Source of the DNA: Stakelama portus
GTDB lineage: Bacteria; Pseudomonadota; Alphaproteobacteria; Sphingomonadales; Sphingomonadaceae
Length of the DNA stretch: 64,000 nucleotides
Assembly: GCF_003171655.1 (NCBI RefSeq)
Contig: NZ_QFZL01000004.1
Coordinates: 62,001 to 126,000 of the forward strand
Direction of reading: 5' to 3'
The notes beneath the pieces are model-generated. The model did not search any database, was not told the DNA's origin, and saw nothing but the letters and a program-made list of their open reading frames with translations. Positions within the stretch are counted from its first letter, which is position 1. The number at the start of each line of letters is the position of its first letter. Below, piece after piece: positions 43,068-51,957 of this stretch. The position numbers and the translations under genes are program-made.

Positions 43068-43396
43068 TGGGAGCCGTGGCGGGCATGCGGCAGCAACCCC
43101 AGGCCGATCAGATCGCGGAGATGATGGCGCTTACCGAACTGAGTCGCCAGCGTCCCCTATCCCCCGAAGAGAGTGAGCGATTGGGCGAACTGATTCAGCG
43201 GGAACAGCGTCGTGCGCGATATCGCCCCGCGCGCATCGCAAAATTGCGGGCCGAACTGGAATTGCTCGAAGCGCTTGAGATTGCGGATCGGGGAGGAAAC
43301 GCCGTCCGCGAAGCGGAATCGGCGTCAGTATCGGCGGTCGACCTTTCGGCCGACGCGCTGGGCCAATGGCGCCTTCCTCAGTCGAGGGCCGCGTAG
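43067..43396 (+). CDS. Phage hypothetical protein
   Basis: A 109-residue helical protein (MALTELSRQRPLSPEESERL, GELIQREQRRARYRPARIAK, LRAELELLEALEIADRGGNA). The ATG overlaps the preceding stop (TGATG). Charged helices suggest a coiled coil. No family recognised. Confidence 0.55.
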   Translation: MGAVAGMRQQPQADQIAEMMALTELSRQRPLSPEESERLGELIQREQRRARYRPARIAKLRAELELLEALEIADRGGNAVREAESASVSAVDLSADALGQWRLPQSRAA

Positions 43397-43585
43397 ATGG
43401 TTGATATCGTGGATATGGCGCAGGCAATTGAGGCCGAGCATCTGGCGCATGCCATGCAAGCGGCCAGGCAGCCGGTCGCCCCCGGATCACCGGGTATTTG
43501 CGAAACATGCGGTGAGGATAGCGGGCGTCTGATCGAAGGGCGGTGCGCGCCCTGTCGCGAACCGCGCCTACCGAGGCGTCGGTAA
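43397..43585 (+). CDS. DksA/TraR-type zinc-finger protein
   Basis: A 62-residue protein beginning MVDIVDMAQAIEAEHLAHAM with a helix then a four-Cys zinc finger, ICETCGEDSGRLIEGRCAPC (Cys35, 38, 50, 53), as in short phage/plasmid TraR proteins. These bind the RNA polymerase secondary channel and alter promoter choice without ppGpp. It starts directly after the previous stop and overlaps the next gene by 1 bp. Confidence 0.8.
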   Translation: MVDIVDMAQAIEAEHLAHAMQAARQPVAPGSPGICETCGEDSGRLIEGRCAPCREPRLPRRR

Positions 43586-44301
43586 TGGGCGGGCAGAATC
43601 GATCCACCGCGGTGATGCAGCGCCGCCGCGTGGCGCCGGATAGCCTTGACTATTTCCCGACGCCACCGTTTGCGACACGCGCCTTAATCGAATTTCTGAA
43701 GTCGATCGGGGAAGACTTGGCGACGGCAAGCGCATGGGAACCGGCGTGCGGAGAAATGCACATGGTGCGGCCGATGCGCGAAGCATTCACCAGCGTGCGC
43801 GCGAGCGACGTTCATTCCTACGGTGACCATGAACTGCTTGATTTCGCGCTGATCGGAGGGGGAGAACCAAGCGTCGATTGGGTGATCACCAATCCGCCGT
43901 TTCGCCTGGCCGAAGCGTTTATCGGCACCGCGATGCAAGTGGCGTTGCGGGGCGTGGCGATGCTGGTGCGATCGGCCTTTCTGGAAGGCGAGGGGCGGTG
44001 GCGGACATTGTTTCGCGAGACGCCGCCCAGTTGGGTGCTGCAGTTCACCGATCGCGTCGTGATGTTGGAGGGCCGACTGGTGCGCAGAGGGGCGGTCGAT
44101 CCCTTTGCCGCGCGAGCTGGCGACAAGGCCGCCAGCGCTACCGCCTATGTCTGGTTAGTGTGGTTGAAAAGCGATGCCGGAGAGATGGCCGACACGCGGT
44201 TACGATGGATAGCCCCGGCATGCGCACGACTGGAGCGGGAAGGGGATTATCCAACCTATCCGGTGGCGGCACAGCCGCCGGGCGGGATGTTCGATCCGTG
44301 A
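43585..44301 (+). CDS. Phage SAM-dependent methyltransferase (N6-adenine type)
   Basis: A 238-residue protein. SDLDYFPTPPFATRALIEFL and SAWEPACGEMHMV (52-57 EPACGE) fit the SAM-binding region; VDWVITNPPFRLAEAF gives the catalytic NPPF (103-106) of amino-methyltransferases. The late FTDRVVMLEGRLVRRGAVDP and AYVWLVWLKSD strands complete the fold. Likely modifies phage DNA at adenine. Second methyltransferase of the prophage, in the opposite operon from the C5 enzyme. Confidence 0.8.
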   Translation: MGGQNRSTAVMQRRRVAPDSLDYFPTPPFATRALIEFLKSIGEDLATASAWEPACGEMHMVRPMREAFTSVRASDVHSYGDHELLDFALIGGGEPSVDWVITNPPFRLAEAFIGTAMQVALRGVAMLVRSAFLEGEGRWRTLFRETPPSWVLQFTDRVVMLEGRLVRRGAVDPFAARAGDKAASATAYVWLVWLKSDAGEMADTRLRWIAPACARLEREGDYPTYPVAAQPPGGMFDP

Positions 44302-44368
44302 CCGTCTGACGTCATCACTGCCGCGGCTTTCAAGCCTGACCATCAAGCCCGATTTGCGGGGGGATTTC

Positions 44369-45631
44369 GTGTCTTCGTTCGATCGCCGACAGCAGGACAG
44401 TGATTTTCGTGCGCGCGTCGATCGGGTGCGTGCCGAAGCGGATATCGTCGCGATCGTCGGTGCGGTGGTGAAGCTGGGCCGGGGGGGCAAGCCGCGCGGG
44501 AAATGCCCGTTCCACGGGAGCAAATCGGACAGTTTTTCGGTCGATCCCGGCAAGGGGTATGCCCGCTGTTACGGGTGCGACTGGCATGGCGACGCGATCC
44601 GGTTCCTGCAGGATTATTATAATCTGCCGTTCCGCGAGGCGTTCGACCGGGTGGCATCGGCGAGCGGCGTCGACGGGCTGACTGCGGCGCCGTTGGTGCG
44701 CGAAAAGGCAGCGTCGTCGCGGCGGGACAGTGGTGCCCCGCCGGTCAGCTCGCTGGAAATGGCGCGATGGATATGGATGCATTCGGCGCCCGATTTCGAT
44801 GCGGTTTACACCTGGTTGCGCGCGCGCGGCGTGCCCGACGATGTGCTGACGCCGCACCGGCTGCGCGACATACGTTTTGCCGGGCTGGCGCCGATATGGG
44901 CATGGCCGGAGGACCGCAGCGCGGGCGATGTGCCGCAGGCGCCGGCGATGGTCGCGCTGGTGCGCGCGGCGCCGGGCGGCGCGCGCGCGGCGTGGCGCCC
45001 GATCGGGCTGCACGTCACCTATCTGGCGCCGTCGCTGGACGCCAAGATGGTGCGGCGGCGCGCCGACGGCAGTGCGATGCGGGCGCGCAAGATGCTGGGT
45101 TCGGCAGCGGGCGGGTGCGTATTGTTGCCCGCAGAGGGCGTGACGCACGACGCGATGCCGGAATGCGCGCCGATCGCAGCGGGTGAAGGCATCGAGACGA
45201 CATTGTGCGGCATCGGGGTTGCCGGCGGGGCCGGCGTGACCGGGGTCGCGGTGCTTAGCCTGCAGAATCTGCAGGGGATGGCGGAGCGGGTCGGCAAGGA
45301 CGGGGCGATTGCGATGTTCGATCCGCGTCCTGCCGATCCGCCCGCGCCGCAGGCCGTTGCCTGGGCGCATCGGGGGCCGGTGACGATATTGGTCGATGCG
45401 GACATGGCGCCGCTGACCGGGCCGATCGACCGCGCCAGCGGCAAGCCGCGTGGCGTTGCGATGATCGAGCGGCGCCGGGGGGCGGTGGTGCACCGGACGA
45501 TGACGACAGCGGAGCGCGCGCGCCTGTGCGGCGCGCTGGCCGTGCGGGCATGGCGCGCGCGGGGCGCGGATGCGCGCGCGGTGCGGCCGCCGATGGGAAT
45601 GGATTTCAACGATAGCGCGAGGCTGGGATGA
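44369..45631 (+). CDS. DNA primase (CHC2 zinc finger plus Toprim)
   Basis: A 420-residue primase. From GTG at 44369 (GGGGGG upstream) the CHC2 finger is GKCPFHGSKSDSFSV...YARCYGCDWHGD with Cys46, His49, Cys67, Cys70. A linker (about 100-260) precedes a Toprim domain: IAAGEGIETTLCGIG and GPVTILVDADMAPLTG supply the acidic metal site. It should make RNA primers for phage replication together with the SF3 helicase encoded 1 kb downstream. Confidence 0.88.
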   Translation: MSSFDRRQQDSDFRARVDRVRAEADIVAIVGAVVKLGRGGKPRGKCPFHGSKSDSFSVDPGKGYARCYGCDWHGDAIRFLQDYYNLPFREAFDRVASASGVDGLTAAPLVREKAASSRRDSGAPPVSSLEMARWIWMHSAPDFDAVYTWLRARGVPDDVLTPHRLRDIRFAGLAPIWAWPEDRSAGDVPQAPAMVALVRAAPGGARAAWRPIGLHVTYLAPSLDAKMVRRRADGSAMRARKMLGSAAGGCVLLPAEGVTHDAMPECAPIAAGEGIETTLCGIGVAGGAGVTGVAVLSLQNLQGMAERVGKDGAIAMFDPRPADPPAPQAVAWAHRGPVTILVDADMAPLTGPIDRASGKPRGVAMIERRRGAVVHRTMTTAERARLCGALAVRAWRARGADARAVRPPMGMDFNDSARLG

Positions 45632-45897
45632 TTGTCGTCAAAGTGGAGCTGTGGAGTGCGGTTACCGGCGATGTGCAGGAACTGGCGCGGATGACGATCG
45701 ACAATGTCGGCGGAACGCAGCAGCTGGGAAATTATCGCGCCCGGACGATGCGGGGACGATCCGCAGAGGCGCTGACGCGCGCGATGCTGCGCAGTGACGT
45801 GCAACGTGAGGGTCGGGTCGAACGTCATCCGCGATTGCGCGAGCATGTGTGGAATCTGGTCGCGAAGTCGCTTTCCGGCATGGGATATGGCCGATGA
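45628..45897 (+). CDS. Small phage protein
   Basis: An 89-residue protein (MIVVKVELWSAVTGDVQELA, RMTIDNVGGTQQLGNYRART, RLREHVWNLVAKSLSGMGYG). The shape, an N-terminal strand pair with GDxxELARMxIxN followed by a basic helix, is shared by small phage proteins often found beside primases. ATGA overlap with the primase stop. Function unknown. Confidence 0.65.
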   Translation: MIVVKVELWSAVTGDVQELARMTIDNVGGTQQLGNYRARTMRGRSAEALTRAMLRSDVQREGRVERHPRLREHVWNLVAKSLSGMGYGR

Positions 45898-46628
45898 GCG
45901 CGGATCGCCTGCGCCTCTATGTCGATCGCATCCGGCGGTTGATGGGCGAGCGCGCCGAACTTTCGAGCGATATTCGCGATGTCTATCGCGAGGCCAGGGC
46001 CGAAGGGTTCGACACCGCGACGATTCGCAAGCTGGTCGCGCGGATGGATATGGAGCCGCAGCATCGTGAGGAAGCCGATGCGATGCTGGCGACGTACGAA
46101 GCGGCGATGGGCGGTCTGGACGATGCCGAAGTCGAGCGACGGATTACCGAGTTGCGTCCCGATGCGGCGGCGATCGCGCTGGAAATGCTGACGGCCGATA
46201 TCGTCGGGCTGGAAGATGAAGACCGCGCCGCCGCGCTGGTCGAGCATGTCACGGTGTTGCTGGATATTCGCGCCGAAATCGCCGTGCTGCGCGCGCAGGA
46301 GCGGATGCGCAAGGCGATGGCGAAAGACGAAGGGTTCGACGCCAAGCAGATCGCCGTAACCGTCCGCTGGTTCGAGAAATGCGTTAAACATGGCGAGGAA
46401 GCGATGCGCGCGGGGGAAGCGACGTTTCATCTGTATCGCGGGACGGTGGAGGCCGATCGTATCGCGCCGTCGGGCATGTCCGAGCGCGATCAGGGATTGA
46501 TGGCGAAATTCGCCGGCAAGGATGTTGCGGCGGAGAAGCGCAGCGCGGCGCGCAAGCGGTTGTCGGGCACGATCGCGACGCTGAATGCGATGGACGCGGC
46601 GACGCGGCGTGGGGGTGGGCATGGGTGA
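45894..46628 (+). CDS. GapR-like (DUF2312) protein with a second half-domain
   Basis: A 244-residue protein. Residues 1-75 (SADRLRLYVDRIRRLMGERA, ELSSDIRDVYREARAEGFDT, RKLVARMDMEPQHREEADAM) match the DUF2312/GapR domain, an alphaproteobacterial nucleoid protein that clamps overtwisted DNA ahead of replication. A second stretch at about 145-195 (MAKDEGFDAKQIAVTVRWFE, EEAMRAGEATFHLYRG) repeats the GapR helix pattern. Host GapR is about 90 residues, so this is an extended phage form, placed between primase and helicase, fitting a replication role. Confidence 0.75.
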   Translation: MSADRLRLYVDRIRRLMGERAELSSDIRDVYREARAEGFDTATIRKLVARMDMEPQHREEADAMLATYEAAMGGLDDAEVERRITELRPDAAAIALEMLTADIVGLEDEDRAAALVEHVTVLLDIRAEIAVLRAQERMRKAMAKDEGFDAKQIAVTVRWFEKCVKHGEEAMRAGEATFHLYRGTVEADRIAPSGMSERDQGLMAKFAGKDVAAEKRSAARKRLSGTIATLNAMDAATRRGGGHG

Positions 46629-48174
46629 CGCGATTCCGGTGATCGTGCCCGATCCGTGGGATCTGGCGTGGCACGAGCTGAACGACCAGGGCAATGCCGA
46701 CCGGTTCGTCGCGCATGCTGGCGGATTGTTGCTGCATGTGCGCGGATGGGGGTGGATTGCCTATCGCGACGGGATGTGGAGCCGCGACGATGGCGAGCGG
46801 CTTGCCGCGCTGAAGGCGATGGAAGTCGCCCGGCATATGCGCGAGGAAGTCCGCGCGCTGAACGAAGCGCTGGAAAATCGCAAATTGCCCAAAGGCATGA
46901 CCGAGGAAATGCTGCAGGGCCGGATCGAGGCGCTGGCGAAGCATGCCAATCAATCGGGCAATGCCAATCGCACCAAGGCGATGCTGGAACAGGCATCGAA
47001 GCTGGACGTGCTGAACCGGGCGATCGAGGATTTCGACAGCGATCCGCTGGCGCTGAATGTCGCGAACGGCACGCTGCGGTTCCGACAGGACCGGGACGGC
47101 AAATGGGGCGTTTCGTTCCGCCTGCACGATCCGGCGGACCTGATCACGCGCAAGGCGAGTGTCGAATGGATCGAAGACGAAAAGGTGCGGGTGCCCAATG
47201 CCGAATGGCTGCAGCATCTGAAAACCGCATTGCCGAACGACGATGTCCGCTGGTTTTTCCAGAAGCTGATGGGATATTGCGCCACGGGCCTGACGCTGGA
47301 ACAGATATTCATCCTGTTGCAGGGCAAGGGCGGCGACGGCAAATCGACCGCGATGAACGTGCTGCGCATCATGCTGGGCGGCTATGCCGTTTCGGGCAAC
47401 GTCAAATCCTTTATCGACACGCGCGACAGCGATGCCGGCGGGCCGACGCCCGAGCTGATCCGGTTTGTCGGCGATACGCGGCTGATCAGCCTGCAGGAGC
47501 CCAAGCGCGGAAAGGCACTAGCCGAGGATCGGGTGAAGCAGTTCACCGGGGGATCTCCGGTCACCTATCGCGCGCTGTATGGCGCGGAAGAGGAATTCGA
47601 GCCGCAGGGCAAGGTAGTGATGGAGTGCAACAGCCGCCCGCGCATCAGCGGCGACGATGACGGCATCTGGCGCCGCATCGTGATCGTGCTGTGGCCGCAC
47701 CAGTTCAAGGGCAGCGCGATCGTGAAAGGCATGGATCGCCGCATCCTGGCCGCAGAGGGCGGCGGGAGCGGCGTGCTGGCATGGATTGTCGAGGGCGTGC
47801 TGGCGTATCTGCGGGACGGGCTGGAGCAGCCCGAGGACGTGCAGGATGCGATCGAGGAGTATCGCCGTTCGGCCAACCCTTTTTCGGAGTGGATGGCGGC
47901 TTGCGTGGTGGCCGATCCGCTCGCCCTGACGCTCGCGGCTGATCTGTACCGCAGTTACAAGGATTGGTGCCAGGAGCAGGAAATCGACGAACGCGCGGTG
48001 ATGAGCCACAGCGCGTTCGGGCGGGCGCTGGGCGACAGGCAGATCATCGTGAAGGGCAAGGATCGGCGAGGCAAGGTGCTGCGCCGTGGGGCGCGGCTGC
48101 GTGACGATGCGGGCGGCGGCGAGGCTGGGTCTGATGGCGACGATATCTGGCCCGGCGATAGCATCGCGCCGTGA
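46621..48174 (+). CDS. Phage/plasmid replication helicase, D5/P4 alpha type (SF3)
   Basis: A 517-residue protein. Residues 1-190 contain a D5-like N-terminal region (RDGMWSRDDGERLAALKAME); the SF3 ATPase core has Walker A LLQGKGGDGKSTAMNVL, a Walker B-like RLISLQEPKRGKAL, motif C around VVMECNSRPRISGDDDGIWR and an arginine finger RRIVIVLWPH. The C-terminus carries a winged-helix-like domain (FSEWMAACVVADPLALTLAA). Such proteins load at the phage origin and unwind DNA. Iteron-like repeats start directly at its stop codon. Confidence 0.88.
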   Translation: MGDAIPVIVPDPWDLAWHELNDQGNADRFVAHAGGLLLHVRGWGWIAYRDGMWSRDDGERLAALKAMEVARHMREEVRALNEALENRKLPKGMTEEMLQGRIEALAKHANQSGNANRTKAMLEQASKLDVLNRAIEDFDSDPLALNVANGTLRFRQDRDGKWGVSFRLHDPADLITRKASVEWIEDEKVRVPNAEWLQHLKTALPNDDVRWFFQKLMGYCATGLTLEQIFILLQGKGGDGKSTAMNVLRIMLGGYAVSGNVKSFIDTRDSDAGGPTPELIRFVGDTRLISLQEPKRGKALAEDRVKQFTGGSPVTYRALYGAEEEFEPQGKVVMECNSRPRISGDDDGIWRRIVIVLWPHQFKGSAIVKGMDRRILAAEGGGSGVLAWIVEGVLAYLRDGLEQPEDVQDAIEEYRRSANPFSEWMAACVVADPLALTLAADLYRSYKDWCQEQEIDERAVMSHSAFGRALGDRQIIVKGKDRRGKVLRRGARLRDDAGGGEAGSDGDDIWPGDSIAP

Positions 48175-48176
48175 GC

Positions 48177-48446
48177 GACGGACAGATGACGGACAGTTTG
48201 CCGCAACTCTCCGTCATTCAGGGGCGCGGCGGTTTCGAGGCAGAAAGGCGGGTGATGGTCAAGAGGGAAAAGCGAGGTTTGTAGCGAGTGCAACTGTCCG
48301 TCCGTCCGTCATGTGTCCGTCGCTGTAACCCGCAGAAATGCGAGGATGACGGATGGAACGGGGACAACGGACAGCGCGCGGCGCAAAGCCCTTAAGGTGG
48401 GCGCGTGCGCATGTGCGAAGTTGCGATTTTCGTCTGTCTGTCCGTC
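48177..48446. repeat. TGTCCGTC iteron-like cluster, candidate replication origin
   Basis: The 293-bp gap after the helicase holds repeated GACGGACAG or its complement: forward at 48177-48185 and 48188-48196, a variant AACGGACAG at 48366-48374, and reverse at 48294-48302, 48314-48321 and 48438-48446, with extra CCGTC units at 48300-48310 and around 48211. No gene fits the gap. Repeat clusters next to P4-type primase/helicases serve as origins in known elements. Confidence 0.55.
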
Positions 48447-48467
48447 ATTGAATAAGAGGGTTTGGAA

Positions 48468-48920
48468 ATGGTGAGCAATGCAGAACAGGTTCGGCTTCAA
48501 GGGGTGGTCTGCTACGACGACGTCGAGGCGGCGCTGATCGATGCGGTGTTGATCCAGTGGCGCACCGAGGCGGGCAACTGGCCGTTCGCCAGCGACGGGC
48601 CGTGGCATCTGATCCGCAAGGAATGGAGCGACTGGGATGCGCGCGACGCCAAGCCAGTGCCGCGCACGCCGCCGAGCCGGGGTGAGCTGGAGCGGATGCG
48701 GGCGGTGCTGTTCGGGTGGTTGCCGCTGGTGCCGTCTGATCTTGATCGGCGGATCATTGTGGTGAGCGTGACCTGGCGGGCGCGTGGCGAGAAGCGGGTG
48801 CCGTGGCGCAAGGTGGCCGAGAAGCTGGGGCAAGCGGTGAGCGCGGATGCTGCCAAGATGCGCTATCGGCGGGCGGTGCATGCGCTGACCGTGGCGGTGA
48901 ATGAACGGGGGTTGGGCTGA
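48468..48920 (+). CDS. Phage protein, DUF6362-like
   Basis: A 150-residue protein (ATG at 48468, AAGAGGG upstream). It contains LIDAVLIQWRTEAGNWPFAS, GPWHLIRKEWSDWDARDAKP and a C-terminal helix-turn-helix-like part VPWRKVAEKLGQAVSADAAK, MRYRRAVHALTVAVNERG. Similar short proteins lie before the packaging genes of several alphaproteobacterial prophages; the DUF6362 label is from memory. The position just before the late genes would suit a late regulator, but that is inference. Confidence 0.65.
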   Translation: MVSNAEQVRLQGVVCYDDVEAALIDAVLIQWRTEAGNWPFASDGPWHLIRKEWSDWDARDAKPVPRTPPSRGELERMRAVLFGWLPLVPSDLDRRIIVVSVTWRARGEKRVPWRKVAEKLGQAVSADAAKMRYRRAVHALTVAVNERGLG

Positions 48921-49126
48921 AAGCCGCAGAAAACTGCAACCGGAATGCGTCAAGCCCCGGAATGCCTCCGGACCAAAATAAAGGGTGTTCTCCTCCGGAC
49001 CTAAATAGGCGTAATTCTAAGTAAGTTGGTCGCTGGCGTGTGTCGGTGACGGTTGCGTTCCCTCTCCAAACCTATCGCATCGGGCGGCTTGGCTTCGGCT
49101 TGGCCGCCCGATGCGCGTTGTGAGCC
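48921..49126. other. Non-coding gap before HNH; possible cos region
   Basis: A 206-bp gap without a supported gene. It contains a direct repeat CTCCGGACCAAAATA (48967-48981) and CTCCGGACCTAAATA (48995-49009). In cos-type HK97-like phages the cohesive-end site lies just upstream of the HNH/small-terminase genes, so this gap, or the one at 49508-49589, is where cos would be expected. Confidence 0.4.
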
Positions 49127-49507
49127 ATGCCATCCAAGCCGCGAACCCTTCGCCCGGTTGGGCAGCCAGCTTCGGCAGAGCGGGAGCGGCATCGGGGCAG
49201 TGCGGCATCGCGAGGCTATGGCAGGGCGTGGCAGGCGGCACGGGGGCATCATCTGAGCGCTGAGCCTTTATGCAGCTATTGCGAGCTTGCTGGACGAGTG
49301 ACGGCAGCAACGCTGGTTGATCACTTGTATCCTCATCGCCGATTCGACGGGGTGTTCTGGATCAGGGAGTGGTGGGTTTCGTCCTGCGCGCGGTGCCACG
49401 ATGGCTTCAAGCAGCGGGTTGAGGCGGAGGGGAAGCGCGCGATCGACCAGCTTGCGGTTCGTTTGGGTCGACCTGTGCTGCAAGGGGGTGGGGGGGCGAA
49501 AGTCTAG
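49127..49507 (+). CDS. HNH endonuclease
   Basis: A 126-residue packaging-associated HNH nuclease. Zinc-binding CSYC, the catalytic VDHLYPHRR region, and CARCHDGFKQ complete the HNH fold (residues 50-100). The first 45 residues are basic. In HK97-type phages an HNH protein beside the terminase is required for specific cos cleavage. Located right before the small terminase gene. Confidence 0.85.
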   Translation: MPSKPRTLRPVGQPASAERERHRGSAASRGYGRAWQAARGHHLSAEPLCSYCELAGRVTAATLVDHLYPHRRFDGVFWIREWWVSSCARCHDGFKQRVEAEGKRAIDQLAVRLGRPVLQGGGGAKV

Positions 49508-49530
49508 GGCCGGTCGGCTGTGGACCGGCC
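49508..49530 (+). other. Hairpin between HNH and small terminase
   Basis: GGCCGGTC (49508-49515) and GACCGGCC (49523-49530) form a perfect 8-bp stem with a 7-nt loop directly after the HNH stop. No immediate T-run follows (TTTTT is 11 nt away at 49542), so it may be an attenuator, an mRNA processing site or part of cos. Confidence 0.5.
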
Positions 49531-49589
49531 TCGAACCACGGATTTTTCGGCGCGAAATTGCGCAGAAGTTTTTTTATGGAGGCAGGAAA

Positions 49590-50225
49590 ATGCGGGGTAG
49601 GAAACCCGACGCGCCCGGCCTTCAGCAGGCCAAGGGGAATCCGGGCCGGCGCCGATCGGCCGTGCAGAAACGGCTGGATGAAGCCGAGCGGGTCGCGGAG
49701 ATGCTGGCGCGAGCGCCGGCACAAGGGGATCCGCTGGCACCGCCGTCGATCATCGAACAGGGAGCCGAGGCCGCGGTTGCGGTTTGGCGAGATCTGGCGC
49801 CGCGATTGCGATCAACGCAACGGCTACAGCCGCAGCATCGGCCGATGTTCGCGCTGTTCTGTGTCTATTTCGCCGAGTGGGTGCTGGCGAACGAGGACAT
49901 CAAGAAGAATGGACATACCCAGTCGGTGAAGACGGTCGCTGGTGGAAGGATGGAGCGCACGCGACCGATCGTCGCGATCCGCGACCGAGCGTTCGACATG
50001 GTGATGAAGCTGTCGGAGCGGTTTGGCCTGACGCCATCGGACGAATATTCGCTGTTTCGCGAGCAGGCAGTGGCGTTCGCGGCAAATCCGGGTCTGTTCG
50101 ATCGCGAGCATCAACCGCAGCAAAAGGCCGATGCGGAAGCGGAAACGCCCGGTGACGGCGAAGGTCAATCGAGCCTTATCGGTGCACTGGATCGGATGGA
50201 TTCGAAGCCGCCGACGCTGAACTGA
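49590..50225 (+). CDS. Terminase small subunit (P27 family)
   Basis: A 211-residue DNA-recognition subunit of the packaging motor. MRGRKPDAPGLQQAKGNPGR is the typical P27-family start; the middle region is helical (AVWRDLAPRLRSTQRLQPQH, MFALFCVYFAEWVLANEDIK) and ends with RDRAFDMVMKLSERFGLTPS followed by a disordered tail. ATG at 49590 follows GGAGG. Immediately upstream of the large subunit. Confidence 0.85.
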   Translation: MRGRKPDAPGLQQAKGNPGRRRSAVQKRLDEAERVAEMLARAPAQGDPLAPPSIIEQGAEAAVAVWRDLAPRLRSTQRLQPQHRPMFALFCVYFAEWVLANEDIKKNGHTQSVKTVAGGRMERTRPIVAIRDRAFDMVMKLSERFGLTPSDEYSLFREQAVAFAANPGLFDREHQPQQKADAEAETPGDGEGQSSLIGALDRMDSKPPTLN

Positions 50226-50226
50226 C

Positions 50227-51957
50227 ATGGCGGCCGAAACGGGGTCGATCGACGGATTGCCGCCGTGGTTGGCGCGGCATGCCGACGAAGAGATTTACGA
50301 TTGGGCGCGCAAGGCATGGGAACGCGCGCGGGCTGTCGACGGTGCGTGGTTCGATCATGCCAAGGCGGATCATGTGGTCGCGCTATGGCCAAAGGTGTTT
50401 CGGCTGACCGAGGACAGGTTCGCGGGCAAGCCGTTTCGCCTGGTGCCGTGGCAGGAAATCATTGTTCGCCTGCTGATCGGGTGGAAGGTGCCGGTCGAGG
50501 TGCTGGACCCGGAAACGGGCGAGCCGGAAGTGTTGCACGTCCGGTTGTTTCGCCGGTTGCTGTTGTGGGTGCCGCGCAAAAACGGGAAGTCGGAATTCCT
50601 GGCAGCACTGGCGCTGTTGTTCTGGGCGCTGGAAGGCGTTGTCGGTGGGCAAGGTTTCGTATTTGCTCGCGACGAAAAGCAGGCATTCACCGTCTTCAAC
50701 AAGATGAAGGCGATGGTCGCGCTGGAGCCCGAGCTGGCGCGCGAAGTGCAGACGCACAAGCGGTCGATCTATCTGAAGCCCTGCGCAGCGCTGTTCGAAC
50801 TACTGTCGGGCGCCGAGGAAGGAAAGCACGGCAAGTCGCCCACGGTGATCGTCGGCGATGAAATGCACGAGTGGCGCAGCCGCACCGTCGAAACGACGTT
50901 GCGGCAGGGAACCGGCGCGCGTTTGCAGCCGATCGAGCTGTATGCGTCGACGGCCGGGCTGAAGACCAATGTCACAGGCGTGACGTTGTGGGATGAAAGT
51001 CTGGCGATACTGGAAGGGCGGATTTCGGACCCGACCACGCTGGTCGTTGTGTTTGCGGCAGATCCAGACGCGTCCTGGGATGACGAGGCAGTCTGGAAGG
51101 TCGCAAATCCTTCGCTGGGACTGTCGCCGACGCTGCAGTTTCTGCGGCGCGAAGCGGCGATTGCGGCTGATAATCCAAGGGCTCAAGCCCAGTTCAAATG
51201 TTACCATTTGAACCAATGGGTCGACACGGTCGTGCGCTGGCTGAACATGGCCGCTTACGACAAATGTTCGAGCGACCGGAAAGGCTGGAAAACAGCCTGG
51301 GAGCGGATGAAGGGCCGTCGCTGTTATGCGGCAGTCGACGTTTCATCGACTCAGGACGTGACTGCGCTGTTGTTATTGTTCCCGCCTGAGGGCGAGGAAA
51401 CGCAGTGGACGGTGATCTGTCGCTTCTGGGTGCCGGAAGATACGATGGCATTGCGCGTCAAGAATGATCGCGTGCCCTATGATCGATGGGTTGCCGAAGG
51501 TGCGATGGAGACGACGCCGGGCGATTATGTGGATCAGAATTTCGTCATGCGCGGCGTTTGCCGGGCTGGTGAGGATTTCGAGCTGCTGGGTGTCGGATTC
51601 GACCCCTGGAATGCGCGAAAGCTGATGTCCGATCTGCAAGCCGAAGGCATGGATGTCGGGCTGCAGCTGGAGGTGCGGCAAGGCATCCCGTCGCTAGGTG
51701 AGCCGACGAAAGAGTTCGAACGGCTGATCTATGCCGGGCAACTGAATCATGGATGGCACCCGGTGCTGCGATGGATGGCGAAAAACGCAGTGGTGCGGTT
51801 CGACGAAAATCTGAATTTCGCTCCCGCCAAGAAGCGGAGCGCCGAGAAGATCGACGGTGTCGTGGCGGCGGTGATGTGCATCGCGGTCGCGCTGTCGACG
51901 GTTGAGGAAGGCCCGTCGGTCTATGAAGGCCGTGGCATCATGGAGATCGAAGTCTGA
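50227..51957 (+). CDS. Terminase large subunit
   Basis: A 576-residue packaging ATPase/nuclease. Walker A-type VPRKNGKSE (115-123), Walker B region SPTVIVGDEMHEW near 210, then coupling motif STAGLKTNVTG. The nuclease domain begins AAVDVSSTQDVTALLLLFPP (first acidic residue) and continues GVGFDPWNARKLMSDLQAEG. It fits the Terminase_1/HK97-like family that pairs with P27 small subunits. Stop overlaps the portal start by 1 bp. Confidence 0.93.
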   Translation: MAAETGSIDGLPPWLARHADEEIYDWARKAWERARAVDGAWFDHAKADHVVALWPKVFRLTEDRFAGKPFRLVPWQEIIVRLLIGWKVPVEVLDPETGEPEVLHVRLFRRLLLWVPRKNGKSEFLAALALLFWALEGVVGGQGFVFARDEKQAFTVFNKMKAMVALEPELAREVQTHKRSIYLKPCAALFELLSGAEEGKHGKSPTVIVGDEMHEWRSRTVETTLRQGTGARLQPIELYASTAGLKTNVTGVTLWDESLAILEGRISDPTTLVVVFAADPDASWDDEAVWKVANPSLGLSPTLQFLRREAAIAADNPRAQAQFKCYHLNQWVDTVVRWLNMAAYDKCSSDRKGWKTAWERMKGRRCYAAVDVSSTQDVTALLLLFPPEGEETQWTVICRFWVPEDTMALRVKNDRVPYDRWVAEGAMETTPGDYVDQNFVMRGVCRAGEDFELLGVGFDPWNARKLMSDLQAEGMDVGLQLEVRQGIPSLGEPTKEFERLIYAGQLNHGWHPVLRWMAKNAVVRFDENLNFAPAKKRSAEKIDGVVAAVMCIAVALSTVEEGPSVYEGRGIMEIEV

